A stretch of DNA of 64,000 nucleotides, taken from assembly GCA_033807695.1 (NCBI GenBank), contig CM066301.1, forward strand, positions 2,666,001-2,730,000. The letters are read 5' to 3'. This document shows, one piece after another, positions 50,136 through 62,491 of the stretch. The first letter of the stretch is position 1, and each line of letters opens with the position of its first letter. Position numbers and translations under genes: made by a program. Source of the DNA: Daedaleopsis sinensis (lineage: Eukaryota > Basidiomycota > Agaricomycetes > Polyporales > Polyporaceae). Under the pieces are notes generated by a model. The model worked only from the letters and a program-made list of their open reading frames with translations, did not search any database and was not told the origin of the DNA.

Positions 50136-52070
50136 ATGTCCGAGAAGAGCGATCTGACAAAAGTTGCCCCTCCGAAGGAACTCACCGACGAGCAATGCGC
50201 CGCCATCCTGAAGCGTCTCTCGCGCAATCTTGCGCGCTTTCGGAACACCGCAGAGCTCCATGCAGCTACTGAAGCAGATTTGTCCAAGAACAAGAAGTAC
50301 CAGAATGTATTCGTAGAGGCCATAGATTCATGGGCGCAAGACACCCTCAAGAACGTCTGGTTGGCCTGTCGCGAACCCGGCGGAGGTAGTAGAGATGACC
50401 TTCTCATCATAGAATTATGTACTGACTCATCTTTCAAGGAAGTCCACCGAGACTCGAGGCAATGTCCGACACCTCCACAGCCGGCATTCCACCTCTTCCG
50501 CCTACGGAGCAGCTCGTCCCCCTCCTGAATACCATCGTTCTTCTACACGTCACCGCCGACAAAGAGTACTCCAGCCGAACACGCACATTCCTCTTCTCCA
50601 TCGCCCCAGTCGACGAAGACGTTATTGCCGCAACACTCAAAAACCCCAAGCGTGCTATCGAAGAGGCCGAGAAAAAGACTGACGCTGCTAGATTGAGTCA
50701 CGCTCGTCAGAGCAAGATGATGCGGATGGCAGGCATGGGCGCGGGTGCCGTCGCAGGCGGAGTCCTCATTGGAGTCACTGGCGGCCTCGCCGCGCCAGCC
50801 ATCGGTGCTGGAGTCAGCGCCGTCTTGGGATGGCTCGGTGTGGGCGGGACCGCTGTAGGGATTCTCGCGACCGGGCTTGCAAGCTCCGGGGTTGTATGCG
50901 GGACTCTATTTGGGGCGTATGGGTCCAGGAAGTCTGCCAGTGCTATCAAGGAGTACACGAGGGAAGTGCAGGATCTCGCTATCAGACCCGTACATGAACC
51001 CAAGGAGACCATGGCTGTCCGTCTTTGTGTGACGGGGTGGCTCGACTCCGCTGACGATGTCGTTGAGCCATGGACCATCTTCGGCGGAGATGATACTTTT
51101 GCTCTGCAATGGGTGAGAGGTTATTCGTAGCTAGCGTACTGACCGATGCACTGACTATGGTCCACATTACCACAGGAAGTCGATGCGTTAAAGAGCCTGT
51201 CAACAGCCCTAGTAGACCTGATCAAAACTCAAGCCATGCAATACATTAAGGGCCAGATAATCCGGCAAACTGTGCTCGCAGCCCTGTTCAGCGCCTTGTC
51301 GCCCACAGTTTGGCTAAAAATCGCAAAGGTCATTGGTGAGCAGCTGATTACATCCGTACCACTGCCATCGAATTGCTGATCTGGACTCTTGCAAAGACAA
51401 CCCGTGGATGACTGCGAGGTCCCTCGCCATTAAGACGGGCAAAGTCCTCGGGACCCTCCTCGCAGAGCGCGTCCTAGGATCCCGCCCCATCACCCTCGTC
51501 GGCTACTCCCTCGGCTCCCTCGTCATCTTCGAGGCCCTACAACACCTCGCGACCCTCCCGCCCTCGCAGACGATCGGACTCGTGCAAGATGTTTACCTCT
51601 TCGGCAGCCCCTTGCCCGCCGACCGCGCCGCCTGGGCTGCGGTCCGGCGTGTCGTCGCCGGGCGGCTCGTCAACGGGTATTGCAACGCGGACTACATCCT
51701 CACCGTGCTCGCGCGCGTATCGGACATGAACTGGACCGTCGCCGGGCTCGCGCCCGTCGAGCTGCCGGGCGTCGAGAACGTCGCGTGCGATGCGGTCGAC
51801 GGGCACCTGAAGTGGCGCGGCATGATCGGGCAGTGTCTCGCGGACTGTGGCGCGTCAGGAGTGGACGCCGCGCAGGTGAAGAAGCAGCTTGACATGAAAG
51901 CCAAAGAGATCAGCAAGGAGATGGACATGGACGAGACGGAGGCGGAGCACGCTGTGCATGCGGGTCCTGGGGAGGCTACGAGTGATGGGGAGCAGGACCT
52001 GAGCTCTACGTCGGGTCGGGAAGGGACTGGGAAGAGAGAGCACATGAACCAATCGACCCTACAGAAATGA
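50136..52070 (+). CDS. DUF726/TMCO4-like membrane alpha/beta hydrolase
   Basis: Family conserved from yeast (Yfl034w/Mil1) to human TMCO4, with a hydrolase domain next to a glycine-rich membrane region. ATG 50136 gives MSEKSDLTKVAPPKELTDEQ. An intron (GTAGTA...TTTCAAG) joins REPGGG to SPPRLEAMSDTSTAGIPP. The central hydrophobic region is a glycine-zipper hairpin (GMGAGAVAGGVLIGVTGGLA, GVSAVLGWLGVGGTAVGILA). Then VRLCVTGWLDSADDVVEPW, EVDALKSLSTALVDLI, and DNPWMTARSLAIKTGKVLG. The nucleophile motif is ITLVGYSLGSLVIFEAL (G-Y-S-L-G), followed by YLFGSPLPADRAAW, VNGYCNADYILTVLARV (Asp candidate) and VDGHLKWRG (His candidate). The tail is acidic and disordered. TGA at 52068-52070. In yeast Mil1 is linked to clathrin adaptor AP-1; relevance here is not known. 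Confidence 0.88.
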
Positions 52071-52399
52071 CAACTCACCATAGTTAATCTTGCATTGACC
52101 GCACTTGCAACGAACAAAACACGTACATCCCGCTGCATTGGGGATCGGTCACGCACTGCAGCTGAGTGAGAAGCACGCACCCCACCACGTTGCAATCCCA
52201 CAGCAATAGCAGGTAGAGGAACTAAGAGTGCTCTACTGATAGCATCGATATGTCCAAAAGCTCGACTAGCTAGATATAGTCCGTGACGAGCAATAAAATC
52301 AAGCAAAAGTCCACAAGATTCATGATTATAACAACCCTGCCAACGCGCCAATGTTGATACCAAGACCTTTGAGAAGGGCCTAGTCGGCGTGACTGTGAG

Positions 52400-53588
52400 T
52401 TAACCTCCCACCAGTGGGACGAATAGGGTGCTTACTTCGAACTGCGTCAACTCGCTGCCCAAGTTGCATGCGAAGCTGACCGGCTGTGACACAGATGTGC
52501 TAAAGGGTATCAGCATGATCTTGAGTCCAATCTGAGAGATGATAAGACATATTTCAGCAGGCCGCCTACACCGCTCATGGCAGACACCTCTTACCTTGAT
52601 GTTCACGGTAACCGACACCTGCGTGGCTGCAATATTGGGGTCGACGCCACACTTCTTTCCAAGATCAGCGATTACTGCGCCGGTGGGATCAGAGCTTGCG
52701 TCGTATGAGATGGTCACTGGGAAGGTGAAATTCGTCTGTGTGTGGTCTTGGAATTTAATATCTGTCATATGTCCGGAACCAATCTGGGTGTTGTTGATAG
52801 GGTAAATGACCTATTCATTGGATACATCAGTGAAAAGTTCGGTGAGTTTACCCCCGAGATGACGCACGGATGCATCCAAGGACGACAGCTCCACAGTGAA
52901 ATAATTCGGGTTGTTCACGCTACAACACATGGTCAGCTACCACCTCCCATCAAACAGAATCTATGCACGCACCTGATAGACACAGGCAGCGCAATGCTGA
53001 TCCTGGTGCCATTGACGGCAAACGTGCTTAGATCAGGGGTCGGGTTGCTGATAATGATGTTTGGTGGGCGGAGCCACTGAAGACGAAGAGCAGCCTGGGT
53101 TAGCCACCGACCCTATAACGACGAAGCTGAGAGTACTCACGAGGGCAAGAGACAAAACGATGCTGATGAGGAAGAAGAGGAAAATCATGAGCGTGCAGCA
53201 GAAGAATCTTCCGAAGCAGCCAGCACGGGAGCCCTTTGTCCACAAGTCCTCCTGGTGCTCTTTCCGCCACCGCCTGATGTTACCAGGTGTCCTGGAATTC
53301 TGGTCAGCGGATACTAGTGGACGAAGCAGGTGTGGAGACGCACTTCTCGCCCACAGGCCGTGATGCAGCATCCTCGTCAAACGTGCTCCTCTCCTTCGTC
53401 CTCCCAGAGGCGTCCTGGTCCGTATACCCGTCATAGCCACCATATGTTGCCTGGCCGTACGCCCTGCTTTCTCCTCCTTGCTCGTATCCTCGGCTAGCTT
53501 GCTGCTGCTGAACTTCATACGGGTTGAATGGTGCGTCTTGGTATTGCTGCGGATACTGGTTGGTCGAGTATGGGTCGTGGTATGCCAT
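52400..53588 (-). CDS. LEA_2-like single-pass membrane protein
   Basis: ATG 53588 gives MAYHDPYSTNQYPQQYQDAP, a Tyr/Gln/Gly-rich cytosolic tail (QASRGYEQGG, YGQATYGGYDGYTDQD). After an intron comes NIRRWRKEHQEDLWTKGSRA, then the membrane helix GCFGRFFCCTLMIFLFFLIS continuing IVLSLAL. The extracellular/lumenal part has short beta-rich segments typical of the LEA_2 fold: WLRPPNIIISNPTPDLSTF, TRISIALPVSIS, NPNYFTVELSSLDASV, FTFPVTISYDASSDPTG and TQVSVTVNIK, followed by IGLKIMLIPFSTSVSQPVSF and CNLGSELTQFE. The stop near 52400 assumes readthrough of the final GTAAGC donor-like site; splicing there would change the last residues. The basic stretch before the helix supports N-in topology. Related basidiomycete proteins are uncharacterised. 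Confidence 0.75.
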
Positions 53589-54094
53589 GGCGTGAATCTG
53601 GTCGTGCGAGTAGTCGTGAGTCAAGGTAAAGACTGCAGCAGACAGGGGACTAGCAGATGGTAAGTAGTAAGAAGGAGATGAGACGGCGACCTGCGCAGCG
53701 CGAGGAGTGGAGTGAGATATAAGGAGTCGGAGCCCGGCACTAGATTCGAGTTAAGTAAGTAACAACGCTTAGGACAGCCTCGGCGTAAATTGTAATCTCA
53801 GTAAGTACTGTCACCCTCCGCAGTATCCCACGTGACAGGGTGTCACACTGTATTCAGCGCACCGGGCGCACTGCCGCGCAGCACCCAGACAGCACGACTC
53901 GCACACGGCCTCGCTCGAACGACGATTGCTCCCATGCATAGTTTGGTGCGTCTCCTTGGTCGTTGTAAGCTTTTCCATCGTACACAACCTTGAGAAGTCT
54001 GACTGTATGCGCATAGAAGCGTGCTAGTTACATGGCACCAAGAACATCATACCGAGATCGACAATTTGAAGCTTCTCCACCGCAGTTTCCGGTG
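53589..54094. other. Intergenic, no gene supported
   Basis: Holds the upstream region of the LEA_2-like gene and the 3' side of the RING-like gene. No coherent exon was found. Confidence 0.45.
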
Positions 54095-55657
54095 TCATTC
54101 TAGACCACCAGAAGGACCGTGTCTGAATGGCGCTCGTTGTCCTCCAGAGGCGGTCGACGCGGATCGTGAAGACGCCTGAGAGACCATCCCAGAAGTCGCC
54201 AGAGAAGCAGATTGAGGCACCGCAGACCCCGGAGGCGCACGAAGCAATGGATTCGAGCCGTTTGTTGGGAGAAAGCGTTGTTGCTGAGTTCTGGATAGAC
54301 TCCCCGCCTGAGGCACTAGAAACCGAGGTGTGCCTGCTGCAGACGAGGGCACGCTCGTCCTGCTGGGCGTGGAGGGGACGAAGCGTTGAGTGCCACTTGA
54401 AGACGGGACCTGAGATACTCCGACTGCAGGGAAGAACGACGGTCGCGACGGCAGAGATAGAGGAGTCGACGGCGGCTGTCTCGGGGCTATCCTAGTATCC
54501 ACAACGCGACTTGTGGGTACCGGGGGCGGTGGCATGGCTCGACTAGTTTGCGCAGGTCTGTCTTCTTGGGCACGTCGACTGGGGCCAGACTGAGCGTGCG
54601 AGAGAATAGGTGTAGCCATGACTTGGCCGTGAGCGCTGCGAGGAGCAACATAGGCGTATTGTCTGCATACAGTAAGGGTGAATAGGCCTGAGGAATCGAT
54701 CCATGACCACACTCACACCAGCTGCTGCTGTGAAGCACCAGAGTCGCTACTGCGCTGAGCGTGACGAACGTTGAATTGCGGCTGATGACGCCCAGGGGGA
54801 AGGGTGAGTCGTTCAGGCCCAACGGGTGTCGGGGCAGATGTTGCGGAGTGTGGACTCGAGGTTCGATGCCGGCTAAAGTGACTGCGCGCGAGTCAAGGTG
54901 AAGTTCTGCTAGAAAGTGTCAGACCTACGCTTCTTCATCCAGGCGCCTCCGTTTGCTGTTCTCGTTGACTGTGTCTCCGACGAACCCGTTGTGTACATGT
55001 TCTCTTAGTTGATGATTTTCTGCTTGCAGATCTTGAACCAACCTGGGGTTGCAGCTCGGTTAGAATGAGGCGATGCCCTATGAGTAGCGAATATTACTTC
55101 TCGAGGCGCTTCGTCTTTATGTGCTCCTCCTTGAGTCGATCGTATAATGGACGGTATTGCTGATACTTCCACTTGAAGTGGCGAAGTAGGTTTGCCATTG
55201 TATTCATCTGGAACTAAGACAGAGGTCACGTTGATTCTAGATAGCGATGTGTGTTACATACTCTTAAGGCATACCCAACGGCATCGAAAGCGACCGGGGC
55301 GGACATGAACCAATTTGACATGGGGGGCTCGAGCTGACACGGCCTCTACGTGAGCAGAAGACGCAATGTCCTCAGAACACTCTCACCTCCTTCGCTAGAG
55401 GCGTCAGTTGTATGCCTTGACTGCCACACTCCGCGCAGCTCTGATCCGCATCTTCGTTGGAGGAACTTGAGTATCGGATTTCGAAGCGGACCTGAATGCT
55501 CACTGATATGGCTGTTACAGACGACGTGACCGCATTCCGTCAGCCAGAATGGAGCAGAAGACAGTCCGCCGGAGGTCTTCACAAACTCGAGATGGCAAAT
55601 TCCACAATTCACGAATTCCCAAAAGTCCAGTTCTGGCGTAGCGGAGACGGTTGACAT
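54095..55657 (-). CDS. RING-like / coiled-coil protein with Zip3/HEI10-type architecture
   Basis: ATG 55657 gives MSTVSATPELDFWEFVNCGI. The RING-like motif runs CGICHLEF..., then FWLTECGHVVCNSHIS, and across an intron DADQSCAECGSQGIQLTPLA. The ligand order is C-C-C-H-C-H-C-C, with His in the NSH position where Cys is usual. Next come LEPPMSNWFMSAPVAFDAVG and a coiled coil (NLLRHFKWKYQQYRPLYDRL, KEEHIKTKRLEK, LVQDLQAENHQLREHV), then NSKRRRLDEEA. A long Ser/Pro/Gln-rich tail follows (MPPPPVPTSRVVDTR, SLSRTQQQRFLPTNGSNPLL) to the stop at 54095. RING, coiled coil and Ser-rich tail are the plan of the meiotic crossover ligases Zip3/RNF212/HEI10; FWLTECGHVVC resembles their F.LT.CGH.FC. Assignment is by architecture only. 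It is divergent from the JmjC gene. Confidence 0.75.
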
Positions 55658-56210
55658 AGTCGTAGCACCAGAAGCAAAAGAGCCGCTGTTCAAGTCAAGT
55701 GTCCAAGGAAGCAAAGAGATAGCGAATTCGATGGGTGCTGTCCTGGCAGGAGAGGGTTGAGAAACACAGAGCGATCGACAAGTCGCGTCGTCGCGTCTGT
55801 GGCGGGACCCTCTGTCACTGATGTTATGGTCACGTGCTTAAGTATGTGTGACGTTCCCTCGGCCCTGTGACCCACTAGTACTGGCTCTGGTAGGGTTCCA
55901 TAGAGGAGTGGACATGGTTCTAGTGAGCCTTGAGGCACTCGACGCGACTCCGCCACCCTCGACGTTGAATGGGATGTGATGAGCAGGCGCTGAAGGTAGA
56001 CAGCGAAGGTGGACAATGCGGGCGTGCCAATAGTCACGGTGGACATAGTAGGGCGCTAGAGGGAGATCCTCATACCCGAATATCATCGACTCCGAGACCT
56101 GTCCCTATCATCACAGTCCCAGTCGCGTTTGCCTCCTGAGGCTCCCCTATCTCCCTCTTTCCAGTGAAGTATCCTTGAGGTCGCGCGGAGCATCCCCGAC
56201 CGCTTCCACC
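55658..56210. promoter_or_regulatory. Divergent upstream region (RING-like / JmjC)
   Basis: The 553 bp between two divergent starts include a GGTCACGTG-like word (about 55828, GTCACGTGCT), a possible E-box type site. No ORF supported. Confidence 0.4.
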
Positions 56211-59200
56211 ATGGAGGAAAAGAGGCGCAAGCTCATGCTGCAGAACCAGGACTTCTTCGCGGACCTCAAGAACATGAAGAGCAACCCACCACCCTTCCCG
56301 ATTCCGCGTCGCCCGACCAATGCGCTTCCTTTATCGCCCATTACACCACCCGCACGATCCGATGACGCGTCAGGTTCATCCTCACAGACTGTGCCTACCC
56401 CGACAACCTCCATGGCGCAGCAACAGCAGGACAGAGCGAAAACCCCCTCTCCTCGCGTAGTTAGCTCCGAAGCAAGCTTTGGCACTCCACGCTTGACTTG
56501 CAGAGGATGGAGCATTCCAGGATTCTGCGACAGCTACAAGAATTTCCAACCCGTCCGGAGGATCTCCGCGCTCCTACCCCCTTCTGAGCTGCAGGAGGCG
56601 CTTCACAATCACGACGCGAGTGGCGAGCCGCTGATCATAGAGGGTTGGCACAAGCATCCCAAATGGCGAGAGGGGCTCGTGAGCATGGAATGGCTCCTAG
56701 AGAACGTTGGGAACAAGGGTGCGTGATCATTGAATCGTAGCGTGCAATGTATGAACACATCATTATCCAGACATACACGTTCGCAATGTCCACAGTCGCA
56801 AAGACACCACCATGCCTCTTAGCCAATTTGTGGAAATATCGCGTGCCCAAGAGGTGTTTACCGTACCGGGAGGTCTGTTGCTCGCTAGATAGGCTCTGCG
56901 CGATTGCTAATGATGCATACTACGTACGCGAACAGAATCGGAGAGGCTCTATTGGAAAGATGGGGAGTGCCCCCTCCCATGGAAAGAGTGGCTTCAAGAA
57001 GCATTACCGCCAAATATTCTGCCTGGATGTACAGACGACCTCCTCCGCCATCTACAACCATCCGTACGTTGTGTTCATAACGAGTGGTCGTACCCTGATT
57101 TACTCACGTGATGGCCTAAAACGACAGGAAGCTGTTGAGTCGCTCCTCTGCTACCTTGGTATCGGCGACACCTATACGCCCGCGCACAAAGACCTTTGCG
57201 CATCTTCCGGCCATAACCTGATGTGCTTTTCTGAGAACGATGGCTCGTCGTTCTGGTTCATGACTGCGACCGCGTCTGCTCCAGATGCCGCGGGGTACTT
57301 CCAGAAGAAGCTCGGACAGGAGCTTGACTGGGAAACACATGTTATGACGCTTGAGGAGTTTGGACAGGCCCCATTCACCGTGTATGTTGCAGAGCAGAAG
57401 GTGGGCGACCTGGTTCTCGTGCCTTCGCGCAGTGTCCATCAAGTCGTCAACCGCGGTGGTCTGGCGATGAAAACGAGCTGGTCGCGCATGACCCTGGAGA
57501 ATTTGAAGGCCGCATATCGGTCTGAGCTGCCAATATACCGGAGGTACTTGCAGTCCTGTTCCTCGTTGACGCTTCCTGATCTTACTTTTACTAGGGTGTG
57601 TCGCCTTGAGCAGTATCGTGTGAAGACCGTTCTCTACCGGTCTATGTTGTACTACGCGGAAGAGCTCGAGACGATCCTTGCATCCGCAGCGCATAAGTCG
57701 CCGATGGAAGGGGACGCCGACACGCCGACACGTTCTCAGTCGCTACGACACAGCAAGGCGGAAGATCTCCACAGCCTCATACGTGTATTCGACGAAGTGC
57801 TCGCCGAGGAGTACCATGCTGGTCATCAGAAACTCCGTCACATTCCTCCGCACAGAATGGCCGATCAGCCGCAGCGACTCCAACCTATACCTGCTACCCC
57901 ATCCCTTGCTGGGAAAGACGCCGAGCGGGCGAACTCCTCAAACCTTGCATGCGATTTTTGCGGCGCGGACATCTTCCAGAGCTTCTTCGAATGTCAAACT
58001 TGCTACGCTTCAGACCAAGACGACGAGGTGAAGCTTCAGGTCGGCGATGGATTGCTCGTTTGTCCAGGCTGCTATGTCGAAGGACGCACATGCGATTGCG
58101 AGGAGATGGAGCCGATTCAGTGCCGATCGTTCCCAGATCTACTACAAGATCGCAATCGCGCGACTAAAGCGGTGTACGAGGTCCTCCCAGATGGGAGGTC
58201 GAAACTCACGAAGAAAAAACTCGTCGTGAATCTCGAAGACAGGTGAGAAGACGAGAGCATTAGTATTCGAATGTGCTGATTAACAATGATGCAGGCATTT
58301 CAACAACCAGTTGTGTATTTTTGAGGCCGCTTGCCTGTTGCGAGAGAACAGGATCAAATTGTCTAACGCGACGGTGAGTGATCATATAGCATATTGAAAA
58401 CTATTTCGTGCATGTACTTAGCTGTGCACTGTACGCAGCGCAAGTGTAGGGGTCAGATGCGCCCCCCGGGCCCAAGCCACATCATCCAGTCTTGCGAAGG
58501 GATCCAGTGTCAACCATGCCATGGGACGAGATGTTTCACACACTTGCTAGCAATGGGGTCGCACTGTGCGGAAGCAGTGCTAGTTCGTTACCGATCATCG
58601 GACGGAGAGAAAGCGTGGCACGATGTCCACAAGAAGAACAACGAGAACTTCAAGTCGAAACATCCAACCTTGTACAAGTTCGAAGGCACAAACGTGAGGA
58701 AGAGGCTTTTGGTCGCGGCGGAGAGTTTCCCTCGGTGCAAACCAGGACACCCCGCGATGCAGCTCGGCTGGTACGACTGGTACGATCAAGAGCTTCGGGT
58801 AGGTGTCCGACTACTATTCATCGCATATCCCCGTGGGTTGATCTACTACTTGGTCAGCAGCAGCCGAAGAAAAAAGCCACTGAGCTAGTGACCCCTCGTC
58901 CTCTATCGCTTGACTTAGATGACGCACGGCATGAGGTTACTGAGCGCGCCGATTCACCTCTAACACCATTGAACAGCTCCTTCGGCAGCCCCGGCAAGAT
59001 GGATGACGACGTGATCTCCCTGGACGATTCTGAAGACGAGTTGGATGTGTCTGCATCTTCACATGCAGCCTTAAACCCACAGAAGCGTAATCGTGCATAT
59101 GTGGAGATCAGATCATCTTCGTCTTCTCGCTCCTTGTCCGCCAAAGGCCAATCGGTGACTTCAGACGCTGGTGACGCTCTCCGAGCGCGGAAACCCATCA

Positions 59201-61802
59201 TGCTGGTAGATGACCCTCGTTCGGTAAGTCCCCATCTCTGCTTGTGCCATCTACTGTATAATAACAACAGTGGTTCAGTCGCCTGAACCAATGGATGACC
59301 ACGTCGCCGAGTCATATGGGAATCAACTCGTAGCCGCCCTTCGAAACGCGAATAATGCAGAGCCTATTTTCTCAAAGAACTTGCGACAGACGAAGAGCGG
59401 CACTCGCCGAACAGTCATCGACCCTGACGGCGATGGCCCATCTCGGCCTTCTTCAATCGTCCATGCTTCGGTCACCGTGCCGCTGTCTCAAAAGCCCGCT
59501 GCGACTGAGGACACCGATACCTCCATGGCTGCGCCCCCGCTTCCACGTTTCCCTCGGGCTGCGAAGAAATCTCTCCAATTGCAAGTACGGGACGAAGACG
59601 ATGCTCCCCCTACGACAGCCGCTGTTGGCTCTTCGACCCGTAGTGCATCGAAGAAACGGAAGAGTACTGGACCGCCTGGGCTACGAGAGTTGCCAAGTAG
59701 TTCAGTGTCCAAGCGGACTGAGGTGGCTACGTGGAAGAAACCTCGATTGGCGAAACCGCTAAACGATGGGTTAGACAACGACGAAGTCGTCAAGATCCCT
59801 ACGCAAGCTTCGACCTCCGCGCGTAACACCTTGAATTCGAAGTCGTCGGGCGAGGTGCCTATGGATACCGCCCCCGATGTGGTTGCATCCCCTGCTTTAG
59901 CCCAGGTCATACGTTCTTCGCTCACTTCTACAGCTCCTCGCCGTCCTGCCCCCATGCCTAACACAGCCGGGTCTGCAGCCTCAATGGCCATCGTCTCTAC
60001 TGCTACCAAGGCTTCTGTTCCTACTCCTCCCAAGGCCGTGGCTCCTCCTGTTGTCACTCTCCCCGCCAACACCGCTATGCCTGCTCCTCCCCCTCGTGCT
60101 CTTCCGCCGCCTATGTTGCCTATCCCTGGGACTAGCACGAATCAGACCACATCTATCCCAGCAGCAGCAGAGCCATCTCCAATGCAGCTCGCAGCGCCCT
60201 CAGTTGCGGATGCTGCGCGTGTGTTGATGAGCGCCCTGACCGCTGAGATGCCCTTGCAGTCTGCGGCCACCCAAGCGTTGGAGAAGACTAGCCAGGAGCT
60301 CGAGCAGACCAAGCAGGAGCTCTCGGATCTTCGCGGACAGGTGCAGGTCCTGTCGAAAGAGAACGAGGAGCTCGAGGGCTTTCGCGAGCAGATGCAGGTC
60401 CTGCAGAAGCAGAACGAGGAACTCGCAGTCCTGCGCGAGCAGATCGCGGTCCTGACGAAGAAGACCGCGGAGCAAGACGAGCGGATCGGTAAGAACGATG
60501 AGCTCGAGCAGAAGATCAAAATGATCGCGATCAGCTACGAGAAGATCGAGGAGGACCTCAAGAAGGAGCGGGTGGAGCGAGGGATCGTGGCCAAGCTGGT
60601 TCGCCAGCTAGAAGAGCGAGTCTCGCGCTGCGACGCGGCCCACAGTCCTGAAGCGGTGAAGCTTATTGTGGACCACTACTGCAAGGAGAGCGCGGAGCGA
60701 TCCGTCCAAGAGAGCATGCAGAATACTCCCAAAGAGGACCTGGAGCGGTTTTGCAGAGAGAGCGCGGAGCGCCACTGCGAAAGGCTCGGAGGGCGACACG
60801 CTCAGAAGTGGTTGGCCGAATTCATGCCAGACCTCACGCATGCGGTCCGGGAGCTGTCCCATATGGCGGTAGAAACATACCTGAAGGAAACCCTCATATA
60901 TCAGGAGATGACGACGAGGGTCACTGCAGGGCCTGCAGCAGCTGCCACCAACTTGCTCAACACCAGAATCGTACGTACTCGAGATCCATAGCTGAACACC
61001 GCAGCAGGTCACTCATCTACCGTCCGCAGCAGCCGTTATACCCGGGAGCTTCGCCCGCTACCCCCTCAGGCTCAGGTGCACCCGGCGGGCAGCCACGGCT
61101 CCCCTCAGAGAAACATGCCGACAGCGGCGAAAGCCGTAGACATTCGCGCCAGTACGGCAGCCAGAGCTCCTCCTCCAAACACCAGCAATGGAGCAGCCAG
61201 CACCGGCTCTCGTCAGGAAGCCAGAGCGCAGTCGACGTCGGCCGTCCCGCCAAGGACCTCGCCAGCGCCAGCGCGGCGGGCGGGTCCCGCGACGAGGCGC
61301 GTTCGAGCACGCATACGCGGTCGCGCCACCACCGTGACCGCAGTCCCTCCTCGTACTCGGACCGGCATCGGCGCGAGCGCGACAGGAGCTACGACGGCGA
61401 CGAGCGCAGGCGGCGCGGCCGCTCCCGGTCGCGCTCCCGATCACGCTCGCACAACGGGTCCGACACGCGCAGGCGGCGCTCGCGGAGCCGTAGCCCCGAG
61501 CGGCGGCACCGCCGTCACGGCACCCGTGACCACCGTGGTTCCGACGAGAGCGACGAGCTGGCGGACCAGGCCCTCAGTAAGCCGTTTCAACTTTCGCTGA
61601 CCCAGTCTCCAGATGTCTTGAGCGCTGACAGTGTATCACAGGCTACCCCGACCTCGAAGCTACTCTCGAAGAGAGCCGTGCGCGAGAGGAGAGGCCCTCG
61701 CGCTCGACCATGCAGGAGAGCTCCTCCGCCGACCGAGGTGCGTCGTACATGTCCTGGGGCGTGTTTACAGAGGATGAACCCGCGCCGGACTACAGCTGGT
61801 AA
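56211..61802 (+). CDS. Large JmjC-domain protein with Cys-rich, coiled-coil and RS-rich regions
   Basis: Probable chromatin-type Fe(II)/2-oxoglutarate oxygenase. ATG 56211 gives MEEKRRKLMLQNQDFFADLK, a disordered N-terminus, then GWSIPGFCDSYKNFQPVRRI and EPLIIEGWHKHPKWREGLV. After short exons come LYWKDGECPLPWKEWLQEAL, DDLLRHLQPS, then the JmjC core ESLLCYLGIGDTYTPAHKDL (H-K-D), MCFSENDGSSFWFMTATA and SRSVHQVVNRGGLAMKTSW (second His). The metal triad is intact. Cys-rich region: ACDFCGADIFQSFFECQTC, LLVCPGCYVEGRTCDCEEM, then RKCRGQM and QCQPCHGTRCFTHLL. A disordered region, a coiled coil (LEQTKQELSDLRGQVQVLSK onward) and AESAER-type repeats follow. Introns then lead into an RS tail (RRRGRSRSRSRSRS) and a final exon ending PAPDYSW, with TAA at 61800-61802. 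Confidence 0.85.
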
Positions 61803-62491
61803 GGGCAAGGGCCGGGCGCAGTCCCGCAAGTCCAGCTCACGGGTGCGGCTCTCGATCCGCCAATGAGCCCGAACTTCGAAGGCGCAGCGATCCAAGACGT
61901 CCGCGTCGTGTACGATAGATAATGTTACCCCGTATGATCTCCCGCGGTATGCTCCCAGCTGTAATCTCTTATTTCCCTGTTCCCTGCATACGACCTCAGA
62001 CCTGCTCAGACTCGACAGTAATAGTATCGACTTCATCGGCATCAAGCCTTCCTGGTATTCGCGTGCATAGTTGATCAGAACTGTACTACTACCGTCTGCG
62101 TTGGCACTATGTAATCGGGGCGAGCGTGAGACGTATTAGTAGCGAATTATGGGGGACTGTAAGGGTAAGCGTGATGGCGGTAGGAGCGGGGTACGCACGC
62201 GCAGGGGGATGGCGGCGACGGCAGCGGGGTCGTGGCGGGGGGATCAAGATTGAGAGTGAGAGAATTGCGAGCAGGTATCGATGTGAGTGCACGAAGACAG
62301 CGGGGTAATCAGAGGATGAGCGAGAGACGTGAGAAGACCATGGGGAGCACGAGCGGGCAACCAAGCAGCATGAGGGGCCAAAAATCCAGCATCGAAAAGA
62401 AAAACCAATATGCGAGAGACCGATCGTAAGGACAGGACAGGACGAGTGAGGACGAGTGCAAAGCAGCAAAACGACGCGCGGGCACGCCCGC
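61803..62491. other. Tail-to-tail spacer, presumed 3' UTRs
   Basis: Between the 3' ends of the JmjC and casein kinase genes. Only short incoherent frames. Confidence 0.5.

Noticed and set aside
61017..61600. Frames antisense to and offset from the RS region
   Set aside because: They mirror the Arg/Ser codons of the JmjC gene tail and have no independent support.
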